A stretch of 64,000 bases of DNA from Limimaricola soesokkakensis. GTDB taxonomy: Bacteria; Pseudomonadota; Alphaproteobacteria; Rhodobacterales; Rhodobacteraceae. The stretch spans positions 1-64,000 of the forward strand of contig NZ_FWFY01000013.1 of assembly GCF_900172345.1 (NCBI RefSeq). Direction: 5' to 3'. The notes under the pieces are model-generated. The model ran no database searches and was not told the DNA's origin. It saw only the letters and a list, made by a program, of their open reading frames with translations. Of the stretch, positions 8,594-17,964 are shown in pieces. Numbering within the stretch: position 1 is the first letter of the stretch; every line of letters begins with the position of its first letter. A program made the translations under genes and the position numbers.

Positions 8594-8617
8594 AAGGGCG
8601 CCCCTAGGGGCGCCCTT
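8594..8617 (-). terminator. Terminator of the wzc-like gene
   Basis: A perfect 11-bp stem (AAGGGCGCCCC, TA loop) located 26 bp after the wzc stop, followed on the minus strand by TTCCCGTTT. It is the likely end of the Wzc transcript. The rest of 8306-8642 shows no supported gene. Confidence 0.75.
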
Positions 8618-8642
8618 CCGGCCGTCCTCGCTCCGCCTGGTT

Positions 8643-10802
8643 TCAGGCGTCGTAGTATTTCCGGCCGTATCGCGCGTAGGCCCCGTACTGGCCGCCATAA
8701 CCGTAGCGCCGCATCTTCGTCGGATCGATCTGCGACAGCGACAGGCCCGTGACCGGCGTGCCCACCGAGGCGAAGAGCTTCAGCCCCTCGGTCACCTGGG
8801 ACCGCGGGGTCGCGTCCCACTCCACCGCGTAGACGATCGCGTCCGCCACCGCCGCCATGACGCGCGCATCCGGCACCACCAGGACCGGGGGCGTGTCGAT
8901 GACGATGTAGTCATACGTCTCGCGCACCCGCGTCATGAATGTCGTGAACGCGTCGGAGGAGAACAGGTCCGCCGCGTTCACGCTCGACTTCTGCCCCATC
9001 AGCACGTCGACCGGAAACTCCTCGGATCGCAGCACCGCCTGTTCGAGCGGCACCTCCTCGGACAGCACCGCGATCAGGCCGGCATCCGACTTGCCCCTGA
9101 AATACTCGTTGAAGGTGCGCCGGCGGATGTCGCCCTCGATCAGCAGCACCTTCTTGCCGAGGCCCGCCAGGTTGTGCGCCAGGCCGATCGCCTGGGTCGT
9201 CTTGCCCTCGCCCGGCACCGAGGAGGACACCAGGATGACTTTCGGCGCCGCGTCCAGGTTCGACAGCAGCACGGAGGTGCGCAGGTTGCGGATCGCCTCC
9301 GCCGCGGCCGAGGTCGGCTTGTCGTTGAGGTAGCCCACGAGCTGCGCGCGCTTGCGGATCGGCATGCGCGGTATCTGCCCCAGCACCGCCCGGCCGGTGT
9401 GGGATTCGAGCTCCTCGGGGCTGCGGAAGCCGGAGCGCATCGCCTCGCGCAGCAGCACCAGGCCGGTGCCGATCATCAGCCCCAGGATCAATGCCAGCGC
9501 GGCGATCCGGGCCTTGCGTGGCGCCACCATTTCGCCCGGGGTGGCCTCCGACAGGATCCGCGCATCGGCCTGCTGCAGCCCGCGCTGCACCGCCGCCTCC
9601 TTGAGGCGTGCGAGAAAGGTTTCGTAAAGCGTCCTGGTGGCCTGGGCCTCTCGTTCGAGCTGCTGCAGCTGGCCCAGCTCCTCGGCCTGCGCCTCGGCCT
9701 GCGCCTGGAGACGCGTGAGGGAGCTTTCCAGCGAGGCGGCCTGCGCCGCGGAGCGGTCGACTTCGCCGGCCCGTCGCGCGAGCACCGTCTCGGCGCGGCG
9801 CTCGAACAGCTCCATGGCCTGGCCCTCGCCGGTCGTGACGCGTTGCGCCAGCTGGCGCAGGGTGGCATCGCCTGCCAAGCGCACCGCCTCCGCCACGTCC
9901 CCGGTCTCGAGCGCCGCCTCCAGTGCCGAGATCTCCTCCCGGTCGCGCGCCACCTGTCCCTGCAGCGCCGCCAGGCGGTCGCGGACATCCTTGGCCTGCC
10001 GGTTCAGGCCTTCCAGCGCCTCCGGGCTCACGAGCTCGGACTCCGAGCGCAGCGTGGCGATCTGATCTTCCTTCTCGCGCAGCTCGTCCTCGAGCGCCGT
10101 CACCCGCTCGGACAACCATGTCACGGCCTCTTCCGTGCCCCGGAATTTCACCGCGATCTGATCCTCGATGTAGAGCTCCGCCAGGGTGTTGGCGATCAGG
10201 GCCGACTTGCGGGGATCGCCGGTCGTGGCGCGGACATTGAGGATGAAGGTGTCGCGCTGCACCGAGGCGCCGAGGGCGCCACGAAGCGCATCGACGGTGT
10301 TGTTGAGGACGGTTTCCTCCGCCACCACGGCAAGTGCCTCTGGGGTATCGCCCAGAACGGGCGCCAAGAGGCCGCGGAGCGAGAATTCATCCGCGGGCCG
10401 GAGCGTCGCGTTGAACTCGGGATCCTGCAGCAGGTCCAGCTCGCTCACCAGCTGCTCCAGCAGCCCGCGCGACCGGATCACCTCGACCTCGGTGTTCATG
10501 CTGGTGTCGTCGGTCGAGACCCCCGACATGACGCTCTCGAGATCGAGCACCTGCGGGTTCTTCACCTGCAGGGCGACGGCGGTCGAGGCGGTGTAGCGGG
10601 GCGTGGCGACCTGGGTCGCGTAGTAGATTCCGGCGCCAAGCGTGAGCAGCGCGCAAAGCAGGATCAGCCACTTGCCGCGCCAGATGGTGCGCAGCAGGGC
10701 GAGAAGGTCGATCTCGTCATCAGCCGTGGCGCTGCCTTGCGCCGGTGCGGCCGTCACCGCCGCCAGCCGTGGCCGCTCCCGCTCGCGTGCCTGTCCCGTC
10801 AT
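8643..10802 (-). CDS. Wzc-like tyrosine autokinase / polysaccharide copolymerase
   Basis: A 719-aa inner-membrane protein controlling chain length and export with Wza. The Wzz domain has one membrane helix near residue 50 (WLILLCALLTLGAGIYY) and a second near 470 (AALALILGLMIGTGLVLL), with long coiled-coil segments between. The cytoplasmic BY-kinase domain has Walker A SSVPGEGKTT, an A' motif VLLIEGDIRRR and Walker B YIVIDTPPVL. The C-terminal tail holds a Tyr cluster (about eight Tyr in the last 22 residues), the expected autophosphorylation site. I chose the ATG preceded by GAGAGG and not an upstream frame. The A' motif reads EGD where the usual form is DxD. Confidence 0.95.
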   Translation of the reverse strand: MTGQARERERPRLAAVTAAPAQGSATADDEIDLLALLRTIWRGKWLILLCALLTLGAGIYYATQVATPRYTASTAVALQVKNPQVLDLESVMSGVSTDDTSMNTEVEVIRSRGLLEQLVSELDLLQDPEFNATLRPADEFSLRGLLAPVLGDTPEALAVVAEETVLNNTVDALRGALGASVQRDTFILNVRATTGDPRKSALIANTLAELYIEDQIAVKFRGTEEAVTWLSERVTALEDELREKEDQIATLRSESELVSPEALEGLNRQAKDVRDRLAALQGQVARDREEISALEAALETGDVAEAVRLAGDATLRQLAQRVTTGEGQAMELFERRAETVLARRAGEVDRSAAQAASLESSLTRLQAQAEAQAEELGQLQQLEREAQATRTLYETFLARLKEAAVQRGLQQADARILSEATPGEMVAPRKARIAALALILGLMIGTGLVLLREAMRSGFRSPEELESHTGRAVLGQIPRMPIRKRAQLVGYLNDKPTSAAAEAIRNLRTSVLLSNLDAAPKVILVSSSVPGEGKTTQAIGLAHNLAGLGKKVLLIEGDIRRRTFNEYFRGKSDAGLIAVLSEEVPLEQAVLRSEEFPVDVLMGQKSSVNAADLFSSDAFTTFMTRVRETYDYIVIDTPPVLVVPDARVMAAVADAIVYAVEWDATPRSQVTEGLKLFASVGTPVTGLSLSQIDPTKMRRYGYGGQYGAYARYGRKYYDA

Positions 10803-11200
10803 GCTTGTGCCTCTCACCCGGTTGTGCCCTGGCCGGGCGATCGTCTCGCACCCGATATCGGCCGGTTCACCGGCGCCTGCCACGATCCGGCCCCTTTTAG
10901 CGATCGAGGGCTACGCCACAAGCCTGACGCGCATCACGAAGCGCTTTTGTGCCGAAAAATGCCCCGAACCGGGCCACAGGCACCCGCGAGAGGCGCGCGC
11001 GCCGGATCCCGAGGCCTCGCCGCAGGCGGAGGGCCGCCGGTGGGAGGCGCCCTGTCCCCTGCCCCGACGTCCCGGGTCAGATCGATGTTGTGCATTCAGC
11101 TTGGGGTAGATAAGCGTTCAGCGATGAACGCGGACTGCATCGACCTCCGTCTGCCCCCGAGCTCGCCCGCGAGTCCCGGTGCGGCAGCCATGGGCGCGCG
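10803..11200. other. Divergent region between wzc and the EPS regulator
   Basis: About 400 bp upstream of both wzc (leftward) and the MarR-type gene (rightward). No gene is supported. It is the obvious place for the MarR operator; I see no striking palindrome. Confidence 0.35.
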
Positions 11201-11551
11201 ATGAGCCAGGACGATCTGCGGTTTCGCCTGCTGCGGCTTCTCGAGGCCGATCCCACCCTGTCCCAGCGCGAGATCGCGGCCGAGCTCGGCCTGAGCCTGG
11301 GCCGGGTCAACTACGTGCTGCGGGCCCTGGTCGAGAAGGGCCAGGTGAAGGCCGGCAATTTCCGGGTGTCGCAGAACAAGCTGGCCTATGCCTACCTGCT
11401 GACGCCGGGCGGGATCGAGGAGAAGGCGCGGCTGGCCTCGGGGTTCCTGAAGCGCAAGCTGGCCGAGTACGAGGCGCTGCAGGCCGAGATCCGGACGCTG
11501 CAGCGGGAGATGGACGAGGCGGCGCAGGACGGGCCCGCGGGTGACCGATGA
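11201..11551 (+). CDS. EPS-associated MarR-family transcriptional regulator
   Basis: A 116-aa protein with a winged helix-turn-helix (LSQREIAAELGLSLGRVNYVLRALVEKGQVKAGNF), a segment around FRVSQNKLAYAYLLTPGGIEEKA, and a C-terminal coiled coil. This is the form found beside exopolysaccharide operons in proteobacteria (the EPS-associated MarR subgroup). It probably controls the flanking wzc or downstream EPS genes. It is the last intact gene before an IS110 remnant that separates the two halves of the EPS locus. Confidence 0.9.
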   Translation: MSQDDLRFRLLRLLEADPTLSQREIAAELGLSLGRVNYVLRALVEKGQVKAGNFRVSQNKLAYAYLLTPGGIEEKARLASGFLKRKLAEYEALQAEIRTLQREMDEAAQDGPAGDR

Positions 11552-11733
11552 TTGGCGTTATCGGTGGTTTTTCGAATATTTGTCTTATAGAGTATTACCC
11601 CCTTTAGACCCTATGATCGCGCTTGGAGCTGACTGGGGCAATGGCCTCTCCCGGCATTCTCCGTTCGAGGGTTGCGCCAGTTTGGCCTGGTGCCGAGCCT
11701 TAAAAATGGGGGAGAGACCATATGTAGGATAGC

Positions 11734-12778
11734 ATGTTCATCGGGCTGGACTCCACAAGGCGACGATCTCCGTTGCGAATACGAAGGAAGAGCGCGGTGG
11801 CGAGGTGCGCCACTGGGGACAATCCCGCACCGACCCGACCACGCCCGAAAGCTGGTGGAGAAGCTGGGCGTGAAGGAATCCCAGCTACATTTTTGCTATG
11901 AGGCCGGACCTTGCGAATACGGTCTGCACCGCCAGCTTGTGGAGCTGGGGCATGAGTGCATCGTGGTCTCGCCCTCGTTCATACCAGTTAAAGGAGGCGA
12001 CCGCGTGAAGGCCGATCGGCGGGATGCAGCGATGCTTGCGTAGCTGCACAAGGCGAGCGAGCTGACGGCGGTTTGGGTGCCTGACGTGACGCATAAGGCG
12101 ATACGGGTGCTCGCATGGCTTCCTGCTCCATCATGGACGCATCTATCCGGGCAAGAATGGCTGGACGGTTGTCTATCGGCGGTGGCTGACGATGGTGCGC
12201 TTCCAGCATCCTGCACAGCAGATCCTATTTCAGGACCATGTCGATACTGTGGGCGATGCCGAGGCTTGTGTCGTGAGGCTGACCGGGCAGATCGCCGACC
12301 TACTGCCGAGTTGGGACTTGGCGCCCGTGGTCGAAGCTGTTCAGACCATGCCTGGCGTGGCATCCATTGTTGTCGTGACGGTGGCGGCCGAGGTCGGCGA
12401 CTTCCGACGGTTCGACAATCCCCGGCAGCTGATGGTATATCTCGGGCTCACAACCTTCAAGCATTCCAGCGGCGCCAGCATGCGCCCCGAGGCAGAATTA
12501 CCAAATCGAGCAGTGGCCTCGATCGACGCGCCTTGATCGAAGGCGCAGGGAGCTACCGAATGCAAGCGCGTGTCAGCCGCAAGATTCACGAAAGGATCGA
12601 GGGACTCCCCAAAGCTGTCCGGGACATTGCCAGGAAGGGGCAATTGCGGATGTACCAACGCTATCGACATCAGCTCGTTGCCGGAAAGGCAAAGGTGGTC
12701 GTCACTACGGCCATCGCTTGCAAGATGGTCGGCTTCATCTGGGCCATCGACAGAGCGGTAACGGCCACCCTGGCCTGA
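11734..12778 (+). pseudogene. IS110-family transposase remnant
   Basis: Decayed DEDD-type transposase. Recognisable pieces lie in different frames: FIGLD at the start, LVEKLGVKESQLHFCYEAGPCEYGLH and KADRRDAAMLA (catalytic Asp region), and the C-terminal PGVASIVVVTVAAEVGDFRRFDNPRQLMVYLGLT with QARVSRKIHERIEGLPK. At least three frameshifts and one in-frame stop (about 12041) inactivate it. It lies between the EPS regulator and the Wzx gene. Element ends were not resolved; the left boundary may be near 11555. Confidence 0.82.
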
Positions 12779-13100
12779 TAGGCCAGCACTCAAGGCGTAG
12801 AAGACAAAGACGCTCCGATCATGCTGATGCGTAAGGTTGGAGGCGGAACGCAGCGGGGAACCCTCGTGCCCTGTTATGAGCCGACCCAATTAACGCTCGC
12901 CATTTAAACCGACACAGTCCTAGCGCGAAACCACGGTCATGCGGTAGCCAACCCACGCATGAGAGCTTTCTCAACCGTCGTCTCAGTTCCGTTTCCTACC
13001 CTGCACATCTACATCCTGTCGTGCCCGCTCGACCGGGATAGTCATCGTTAAACAAAGCCTGACAGAAATCATGAGAACAGGTTGCTAAAAAATAGATGTT
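12779..13100. other. Junction between IS110 remnant and AT-rich EPS block
   Basis: No gene seen. Base composition shifts here from GC-rich to distinctly AT-richer. The region may contain the right end of the IS110 remnant and the promoter of the Wzx operon. Confidence 0.4.
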
Positions 13101-14375
13101 ATGAAGCGCATTACCTCATCATCATTAATACGTAACGTTCTCGCTGTAGCTTCCGGCACTGCCGTTGCGCAAATAGTGGTTTTTGCATTCTCTCCACTAA
13201 TTACCAGGATCTACAGCCCTGAAGCCTTCGGCTTACAGGGCGTCTTTCTGTCGCTTATTAGCATCCTAAGTCCTATCGTCGCACTACGCTATCCGATGGC
13301 GATTGTAACAGCTATCTCTGAATGCGAGGCAGCAAAACTAGCACGTCTTTCTTTCTTAATTGCTGTAGGAATGTCCAGCCTGCTGGGGTTGGCCCTAATA
13401 GCCGGGGGCCGTCCCCTATTACAGATCGTGGGTGCCGAGGGGCTGGGTAGCCTAATCTACTTCCTGCCCCTAGCGCTGATAGCCGTCGCCCTGCAAGACG
13501 TAGCAAACTTCCGTGCTGCACGGCTGAGCGCATTCCGAATAATAGGGGCCGTCGCTGTCGCGCAGGCATTTATAGTCAATCTGGCACGCGTAGGGGGAGG
13601 ATTAGCTTCACCGCTCGCATCCACCTTAGTAACGGTGACCTCGCTTGCCCCAGCTGTTCAAGCAATCATGCTGCGAAGCGGTGTAGGCAGTATGCGGCAT
13701 CCGGCACCTCGAATTTCCCGTACTGATCTCGCGGATCTTCTAAAACGGCACAGAGACTTCCCTATATACAGAATGCCTACGGATGTTCTAAATGCCGGAT
13801 CGCAGGTAGTACCTGTAATACTACTCGCCTCACTCTTCTCTCCGACAGCGGCGGGCTTATATACTCTAACTCGCAGCGTTCTGAATCTCCCCTCAAACAT
13901 CATCGGAGCGGCCGTAGGAAACGTCCTATATACGCGATTTGCAGAATTATCTAGAAGCGGCCAACCGCTCATGCCCCTGTTGATCCGATCCACGATGGCG
14001 CTCTTGGCATTGGCTCCAGCAATTGTTGGCTTCGCGTCGTTCGCTCCAGCAATGTTTTCAGTCCTATTCGGCGATGAGTGGCAAGAGGCCGGTTATTACG
14101 CACAGTGGATGGCGCTGTGGATCGCCATGATGGTAGCCAATATACCCGCGGTAAGAGTCATTCCTGTGATTAGGAAGCAGCATGAAGCGCTTATATTCAA
14201 CATCATACTTATTCTTGCAAGAATCTCTTCGATCTTTCTGGCATATTTCATATCGCAAACACCCCTGATGGCAGTCGCCTCCTACTCCGTATGCAGCGCT
14301 ACCCTCATTGCTATCTCAATTATACATTTTATGATCAGGACCAGCGCGCACGACAAAAAGGAAAGATCAATTTAA
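13101..14375 (+). CDS. Oligosaccharide flippase (Wzx-like)
   Basis: A 424-aa polytopic membrane protein with about 12 hydrophobic segments. It starts RNVLAVASGTAVAQIVVFAFSP with RIYSPEAFGLQGVF soon after, the usual opening of the polysaccharide flippase family. Wzx moves lipid-linked repeat units across the inner membrane. It is first in an operon with the CapA-like gene, whose ATG follows its stop directly. Codon use is AT-richer than in the flanking Wzc and glm genes, as is typical for transferred repeat-unit genes. Confidence 0.92.
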   Translation: MKRITSSSLIRNVLAVASGTAVAQIVVFAFSPLITRIYSPEAFGLQGVFLSLISILSPIVALRYPMAIVTAISECEAAKLARLSFLIAVGMSSLLGLALIAGGRPLLQIVGAEGLGSLIYFLPLALIAVALQDVANFRAARLSAFRIIGAVAVAQAFIVNLARVGGGLASPLASTLVTVTSLAPAVQAIMLRSGVGSMRHPAPRISRTDLADLLKRHRDFPIYRMPTDVLNAGSQVVPVILLASLFSPTAAGLYTLTRSVLNLPSNIIGAAVGNVLYTRFAELSRSGQPLMPLLIRSTMALLALAPAIVGFASFAPAMFSVLFGDEWQEAGYYAQWMALWIAMMVANIPAVRVIPVIRKQHEALIFNIILILARISSIFLAYFISQTPLMAVASYSVCSATLIAISIIHFMIRTSAHDKKERSI

Positions 14376-15575
14376 ATGCAAAAAGAGTGTCGGGTTAAAA
14401 TAGTTTTCGGGGGAGACTTCGCCCCGATCCTTAGGTTTGAGGATATTGCCAAGAATGGCCCCGGCATCTTTGGCAATTCAACAGATCTCCTGCAGAGTGC
14501 TGATTATTCAATAATTAACTTGGAAGCACCCATCTGTGACGCAGGGACGAGGATCCGAAAATCTGGGCCAAATATTCGGGTCGGCGGCGGCGTTTCAAAT
14601 TGCCTTTCGCATGCTGGAGTGAAGGCCGTCAGTTTAGCTAACAATCATATCTACGACTACGGATTAACTGGACTTGAGCAAACAATCAAGGAACTTGAGC
14701 GCAATGGCATTGCACACTTCGGGGCGGGCAACAATCGCGCTTCAGCAGAAGCGCCCTTACGGCTCCCCATAAAAGGTCGGAGGTTTTCTTTTTTTTCGTA
14801 CGCCGAGCAGGAATTTAACCTATCTGCGGACGGACAGGCCGGCGCGGCTATTCTAAATCCCCTGAAGATGGCCAAAGCAATCCTCAGGGAGCGGCAAGAG
14901 GCTGATGCCGTGATCGTTTGCGTACACGGGGGTAATGAATTTTTTCCTTACCCCCGTCCTGGACTTAGGGATATGTGCCGCTTTCTAATAGATATAGGAG
15001 TCGATGCGGTGGTAGGTCACCACCCTCATGTGCCCGGGCCTTACGAGATTTATCTAGGAAAGCCAATTATCTACAGCCTAGGGAACCTTATCTTCGACAC
15101 TCAAGTGGAACGACCGGGATGGGACAAAGGATATCTTGCAGAGATAAATTTTGACTTTGAGGATACCCGCCTTGAAGGGATTGATGTCTCGATTCACCCA
15201 TATTCGCAGAAGGTTTCCATAGGAGGAGTCGAGATGTTGAGCGATGACGCCCGGCAATCCCTTGTAAATGAAATCGAAGAGATGCGGAGATGTCTAGAAA
15301 CGCGCCCAGATGAATGGCTAGATCATTGGAATGCTTTTGTCGCAGGGCGAAAGGCACAGTCGCTGATAGACCTCTCGTCCCCAATTCGGTTTAGGGGATT
15401 GCGACGCTTAATGAATATTAGTCTTATGCGCAATCTTGTGACGCCTCCTACTAGGAGACTTCAACGCCTTAACATGTTGCGGTGCCCATCTCACCATGAG
15501 CTTGTTGTGCATGCTATGCAGCAGCCTTATCCGCAGGCCCCGGCTGACCATCCTAGACAGACCGAACCAGACTAA
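14376..15575 (+). CDS. CapA-family metallophosphoesterase-like protein
   Basis: A 399-aa protein of the CapA (PgsA-like) family with a calcineurin-type fold. Visible motifs are FGGDFAP near the start, NLEAP, SLANNHIYDYG, VCVHGGNEFFPYP and VGHHPHVPGPYEIYLGKPIIYSLGNLIFD. In Bacillus, CapA/PgsA takes part in poly-gamma-glutamate capsule assembly; in Gram-negative EPS loci the role is unsettled. No signal peptide is evident, so this copy may be cytoplasmic. It is coupled to Wzx (adjacent stop/start) and followed by an ATP-grasp ligase, which suggests a joint amide-forming modification. The C-terminal 40 residues are basic and poorly conserved. Confidence 0.92.
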   Translation: MQKECRVKIVFGGDFAPILRFEDIAKNGPGIFGNSTDLLQSADYSIINLEAPICDAGTRIRKSGPNIRVGGGVSNCLSHAGVKAVSLANNHIYDYGLTGLEQTIKELERNGIAHFGAGNNRASAEAPLRLPIKGRRFSFFSYAEQEFNLSADGQAGAAILNPLKMAKAILRERQEADAVIVCVHGGNEFFPYPRPGLRDMCRFLIDIGVDAVVGHHPHVPGPYEIYLGKPIIYSLGNLIFDTQVERPGWDKGYLAEINFDFEDTRLEGIDVSIHPYSQKVSIGGVEMLSDDARQSLVNEIEEMRRCLETRPDEWLDHWNAFVAGRKAQSLIDLSSPIRFRGLRRLMNISLMRNLVTPPTRRLQRLNMLRCPSHHELVVHAMQQPYPQAPADHPRQTEPD

Positions 15576-15597
15576 GAATATCATAGAAAGATCGATT

Positions 15598-16623
15598 GTG
15601 ATAGCGATTCATACACGGTCCGGCTCCTTCGTCACTGAATGGATTGCCTACTGCAAAGAAAGAGGAATTCAATACAAAGAGGTGGACTGCTTTGCATCAG
15701 ACATCATCCAGCAGCTCCGTGGGTGCCAGGCACTTTTGTGGCACTGGAAACACAGCGATTTCAGGGCACAGTTATTCGCGCGGCAACTGATAGCTTCGGT
15801 TGAGAATATGGGAATTACTGTTTTTCCTGACAATTCCACTGCTTGGCACTATGATGACAAGGTTGGGCAAAAATATCTGCTTGAGGCGGTGGGGGCGCCT
15901 CTGGTTGAAACGCATATTTTCTACGACAAGGAAACGGCAATTCAGTGGATTGAGCAAGCCGATTTTCCCAAAGTTTGGAAATTACGAGGCGGGGCCGGCT
16001 CACAAAATGTACAGCTGATCGGCTCCCGCCGGCATGCGCGAAGATTAGCAAAGGTGGCGTTTAGTCGGGGCTGGAGGAATTCGCGCTTTTATAACCTCCG
16101 AGATCGCATCTGGCAGTTCAAGCGCGACAAGACCCTTGGTTCTTTCGTGAATATTGGTCGGGGCATAGTTAGATCGGTACTGCCCCACCGCGCTAACTCT
16201 AGAAGTTCACGTCAGGTCGACTATTTATATTTTCAGAATTTTATTCCAGAAAGTGACCATGATATTCGAGTGGTTGTAATCGGCAAACGCGCGTTTGCGA
16301 TCAAGCGCATGGTTCGTGAAGGAGATTTTAGAGCCTCGGGGAGTGGCGCCATTCATTACGAGCCCGCCTATATCCCGAAGGAGTGCATCGAAATTGCGTT
16401 TGATGTCGCGGCCGATATGCAGGCTCAAAGCTGCGCATTTGACTTCATTTATTCTGGCAGCAAGTGGCTTGTGATAGAAATCAGCTATACATTTACGGCC
16501 GATGCCTATAGGAAGTGTCCCGGCTTCTGGGACCGCTCTATGAACTGGCATCCTGCGTCGGTAACCCCTGAGCGTTTTGTGTTAGAGGACCTTCTTGACG
16601 TACTAAGTAACAACGCTGCTTAG
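15598..16623 (+). CDS. ATP-grasp family ligase in EPS locus
   Basis: A 341-aa protein starting, from a GTG, MIAIHTRSGSFVTEWIAYC. The glycine-rich loop KLRGGAGSQNVQLI, the segment HYDDKVGQKYLLEAVGAPLVETH and the C-terminal SKWLVIEISYTF mark an ATP-grasp fold, which makes an acyl-phosphate and joins it to an amine. A further-upstream ATG overlaps capA by 80 bp and has no ribosome site, so the GTG 22 bp after capA is preferred. Next to CapA it may attach an amino acid or similar amine to uronic-acid carboxyls. The substrate is unknown. Confidence 0.88.
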   Translation: MIAIHTRSGSFVTEWIAYCKERGIQYKEVDCFASDIIQQLRGCQALLWHWKHSDFRAQLFARQLIASVENMGITVFPDNSTAWHYDDKVGQKYLLEAVGAPLVETHIFYDKETAIQWIEQADFPKVWKLRGGAGSQNVQLIGSRRHARRLAKVAFSRGWRNSRFYNLRDRIWQFKRDKTLGSFVNIGRGIVRSVLPHRANSRSSRQVDYLYFQNFIPESDHDIRVVVIGKRAFAIKRMVREGDFRASGSGAIHYEPAYIPKECIEIAFDVAADMQAQSCAFDFIYSGSKWLVIEISYTFTADAYRKCPGFWDRSMNWHPASVTPERFVLEDLLDVLSNNAA

Positions 16624-16752
16624 AATGCTCTAACAGGCCGCTGAAGAAGTCGCTGGGACAGAACGGTTTCCCTTTGACTGGTCCGGCTGCCTCGAGTTCC
16701 CGATGTGTCGTCGCGAGCGGTATGCGCTGCTGATGCTACCTTTCGGCGTCAT

Positions 16753-16793
16753 GCAGCCAGCAATCGAGGCAACCTTGCGAGATTGCTGGCTGC
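16753..16793. repeat. 13-bp inverted repeat between ATP-grasp gene and IS1111-like element
   Basis: Perfect inverted repeat GCAGCCAGCAATC / GATTGCTGGCTGC with a 15-bp spacer. It lies in a 250-bp stretch (16624-16870) without a gene that looks like transposon debris. It could be a terminator for the upstream operon or the end of an older element. Confidence 0.5.
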
Positions 16794-16870
16794 CATCGTC
16801 GGAACGAAGAGAGAGCGCACTCGCTCGACGCCGCGATAGACCGTCTGGGCCATCCCGCCGACGGTCTTGA

Positions 16871-16934
16871 CTGACCTGATACTGTGGACGGCCTCTGCAC
16901 TACCGTAGTGTGCGATGATTTGGCCGTTGAGCCA
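16871..16934 (+). repeat. Left inverted repeat of the IS1111-like element
   Basis: Begins CTGACCTGAT and ends TGGCCGTTGAGCCA. It differs from the right copy at three positions. Its inner end lies 18 bp before the transposase ATG. Confidence 0.85.
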
Positions 16935-16952
16935 GGTCTAAGGAGCGTTCCC

Positions 16953-17964
16953 ATGCCTCAGGATGTTGCCGTTGTCGGCCTCGATCTCGCGAATCGGGTG
17001 TTTCAAGCCCATGCAATCAGCGCTGATGGCGCAGTGGCGGCCAGGCGCAAACTCCGCCGCAGCGAAATGCTGCCGTTCTTTTCGTCCCTGCCGCCATGCC
17101 TTGTTGGCATGGAAGCCTGCGCATCCGCGCATCACTGGGGGGCGAGAGCTTCTTGCCCTCGGCCATGAGGTGCGGCTGATGCCGCCCGCCTACGTCAAAC
17201 CCTACGTGAAGCGCGGCAAGACCGACGCTGCTGATGCCGAGGCGATTTGCGAGGCAGTGACGCGGCCGACCATGCGCTTCGTTGCCGTGAAGAGCCGCGC
17301 GCAACAGGGCGTGCTGATACTTCACAAGACGCGCGACCTGCTGGTGCGGCAGAGAACGGCACTGATCAACGCGCTGCGTGCGCATTTGGCTGAGTTCGGG
17401 ATCGTCACCGCCACCGGGCCCGGTGGGGTGAAGGCGTTAACCACGCTTCTCAACGACGCGCGGGATGATTTACCGGCTCACGCGCGCATGGCCCTGTCTT
17501 CGCTGGTTGCGCAGCTCGACAAGCTTGCCGCTGAGATCGAACGACTGGAAGCCGAGATCATGGTTTGGCATCGGTCAGACGACACCAGTCGGCGTCTCGC
17601 GACCATTCCCGGCATCGGTCCCATCACGGCTTCCGCTATCGCCGCGTCTGTCCCCGACCCGACCCAGTTCAGGTCCGGCAGGCAATTCGCGGCCTGGCTC
17701 GGCCTGACACCAAGGTCGAACAGTTCAGGCGGCAAGGAGCGTCTGGGCGGTATTACCAAGCAAGGCGACGGATATCTCCGACGTCTTCTCGTCATCGGCG
17801 CCACCGCTGTCGTGCGGATGGTGCGACGAGATCCACGCCACCAGCCATGGCTTGCCAGCCTCCTCGAGCGAAAGACTGTGCGTGTCGCGACAGTGGGCCT
17901 CGCGAACAAGACAGCACGGATCGCCTGGGCAGTCATGACACGTAAGGAGGTCTACGCGGCCTGA
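16953..17964 (+). pseudogene. IS110-family (IS1111 group) transposase, frameshifted
   Basis: About 336 codons encode a DEDD transposase. The N-terminal RuvC-like part has VVGLDLANRVFQ, GMEACASAH and KTDAADAEAI (Asp-Glu-Asp). The C-terminal Tnp_20 domain has TIPGIGPITASAIAASV and FAAWLGLTPRSNSSGGKERLGGITKQGD, including the conserved Ser. A +1 shift in a run of six G at 17137-17142 moves the reading frame after HHWG, so the protein is split unless the run is a sequencing artefact. Apart from that shift the gene looks recent and intact, starting at an ATG with AGGAGCG upstream. Confidence 0.85.

Noticed and set aside
8445-11204. Very long plus-strand open frame opposite the Wzc gene (and similar long antisense frames opposite flagellin, glmU, glmS, TRAP genes)
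   Set aside because: They mirror GC-rich real genes, have Arg/His/Gly-heavy composition and no family match, while the opposite strand encodes recognised proteins.
11541-11732. 63-codon frame after the EPS MarR gene
   Set aside because: Low-complexity, at the edge of the IS110 remnant, with no ribosome site or family; probably part of the element end.
15496-15597. Earlier ATG for the ATP-grasp gene
   Set aside because: It would overlap capA by 80 bp, lacks a ribosome site and adds residues unlike the family; the GTG gives the usual N-terminus.
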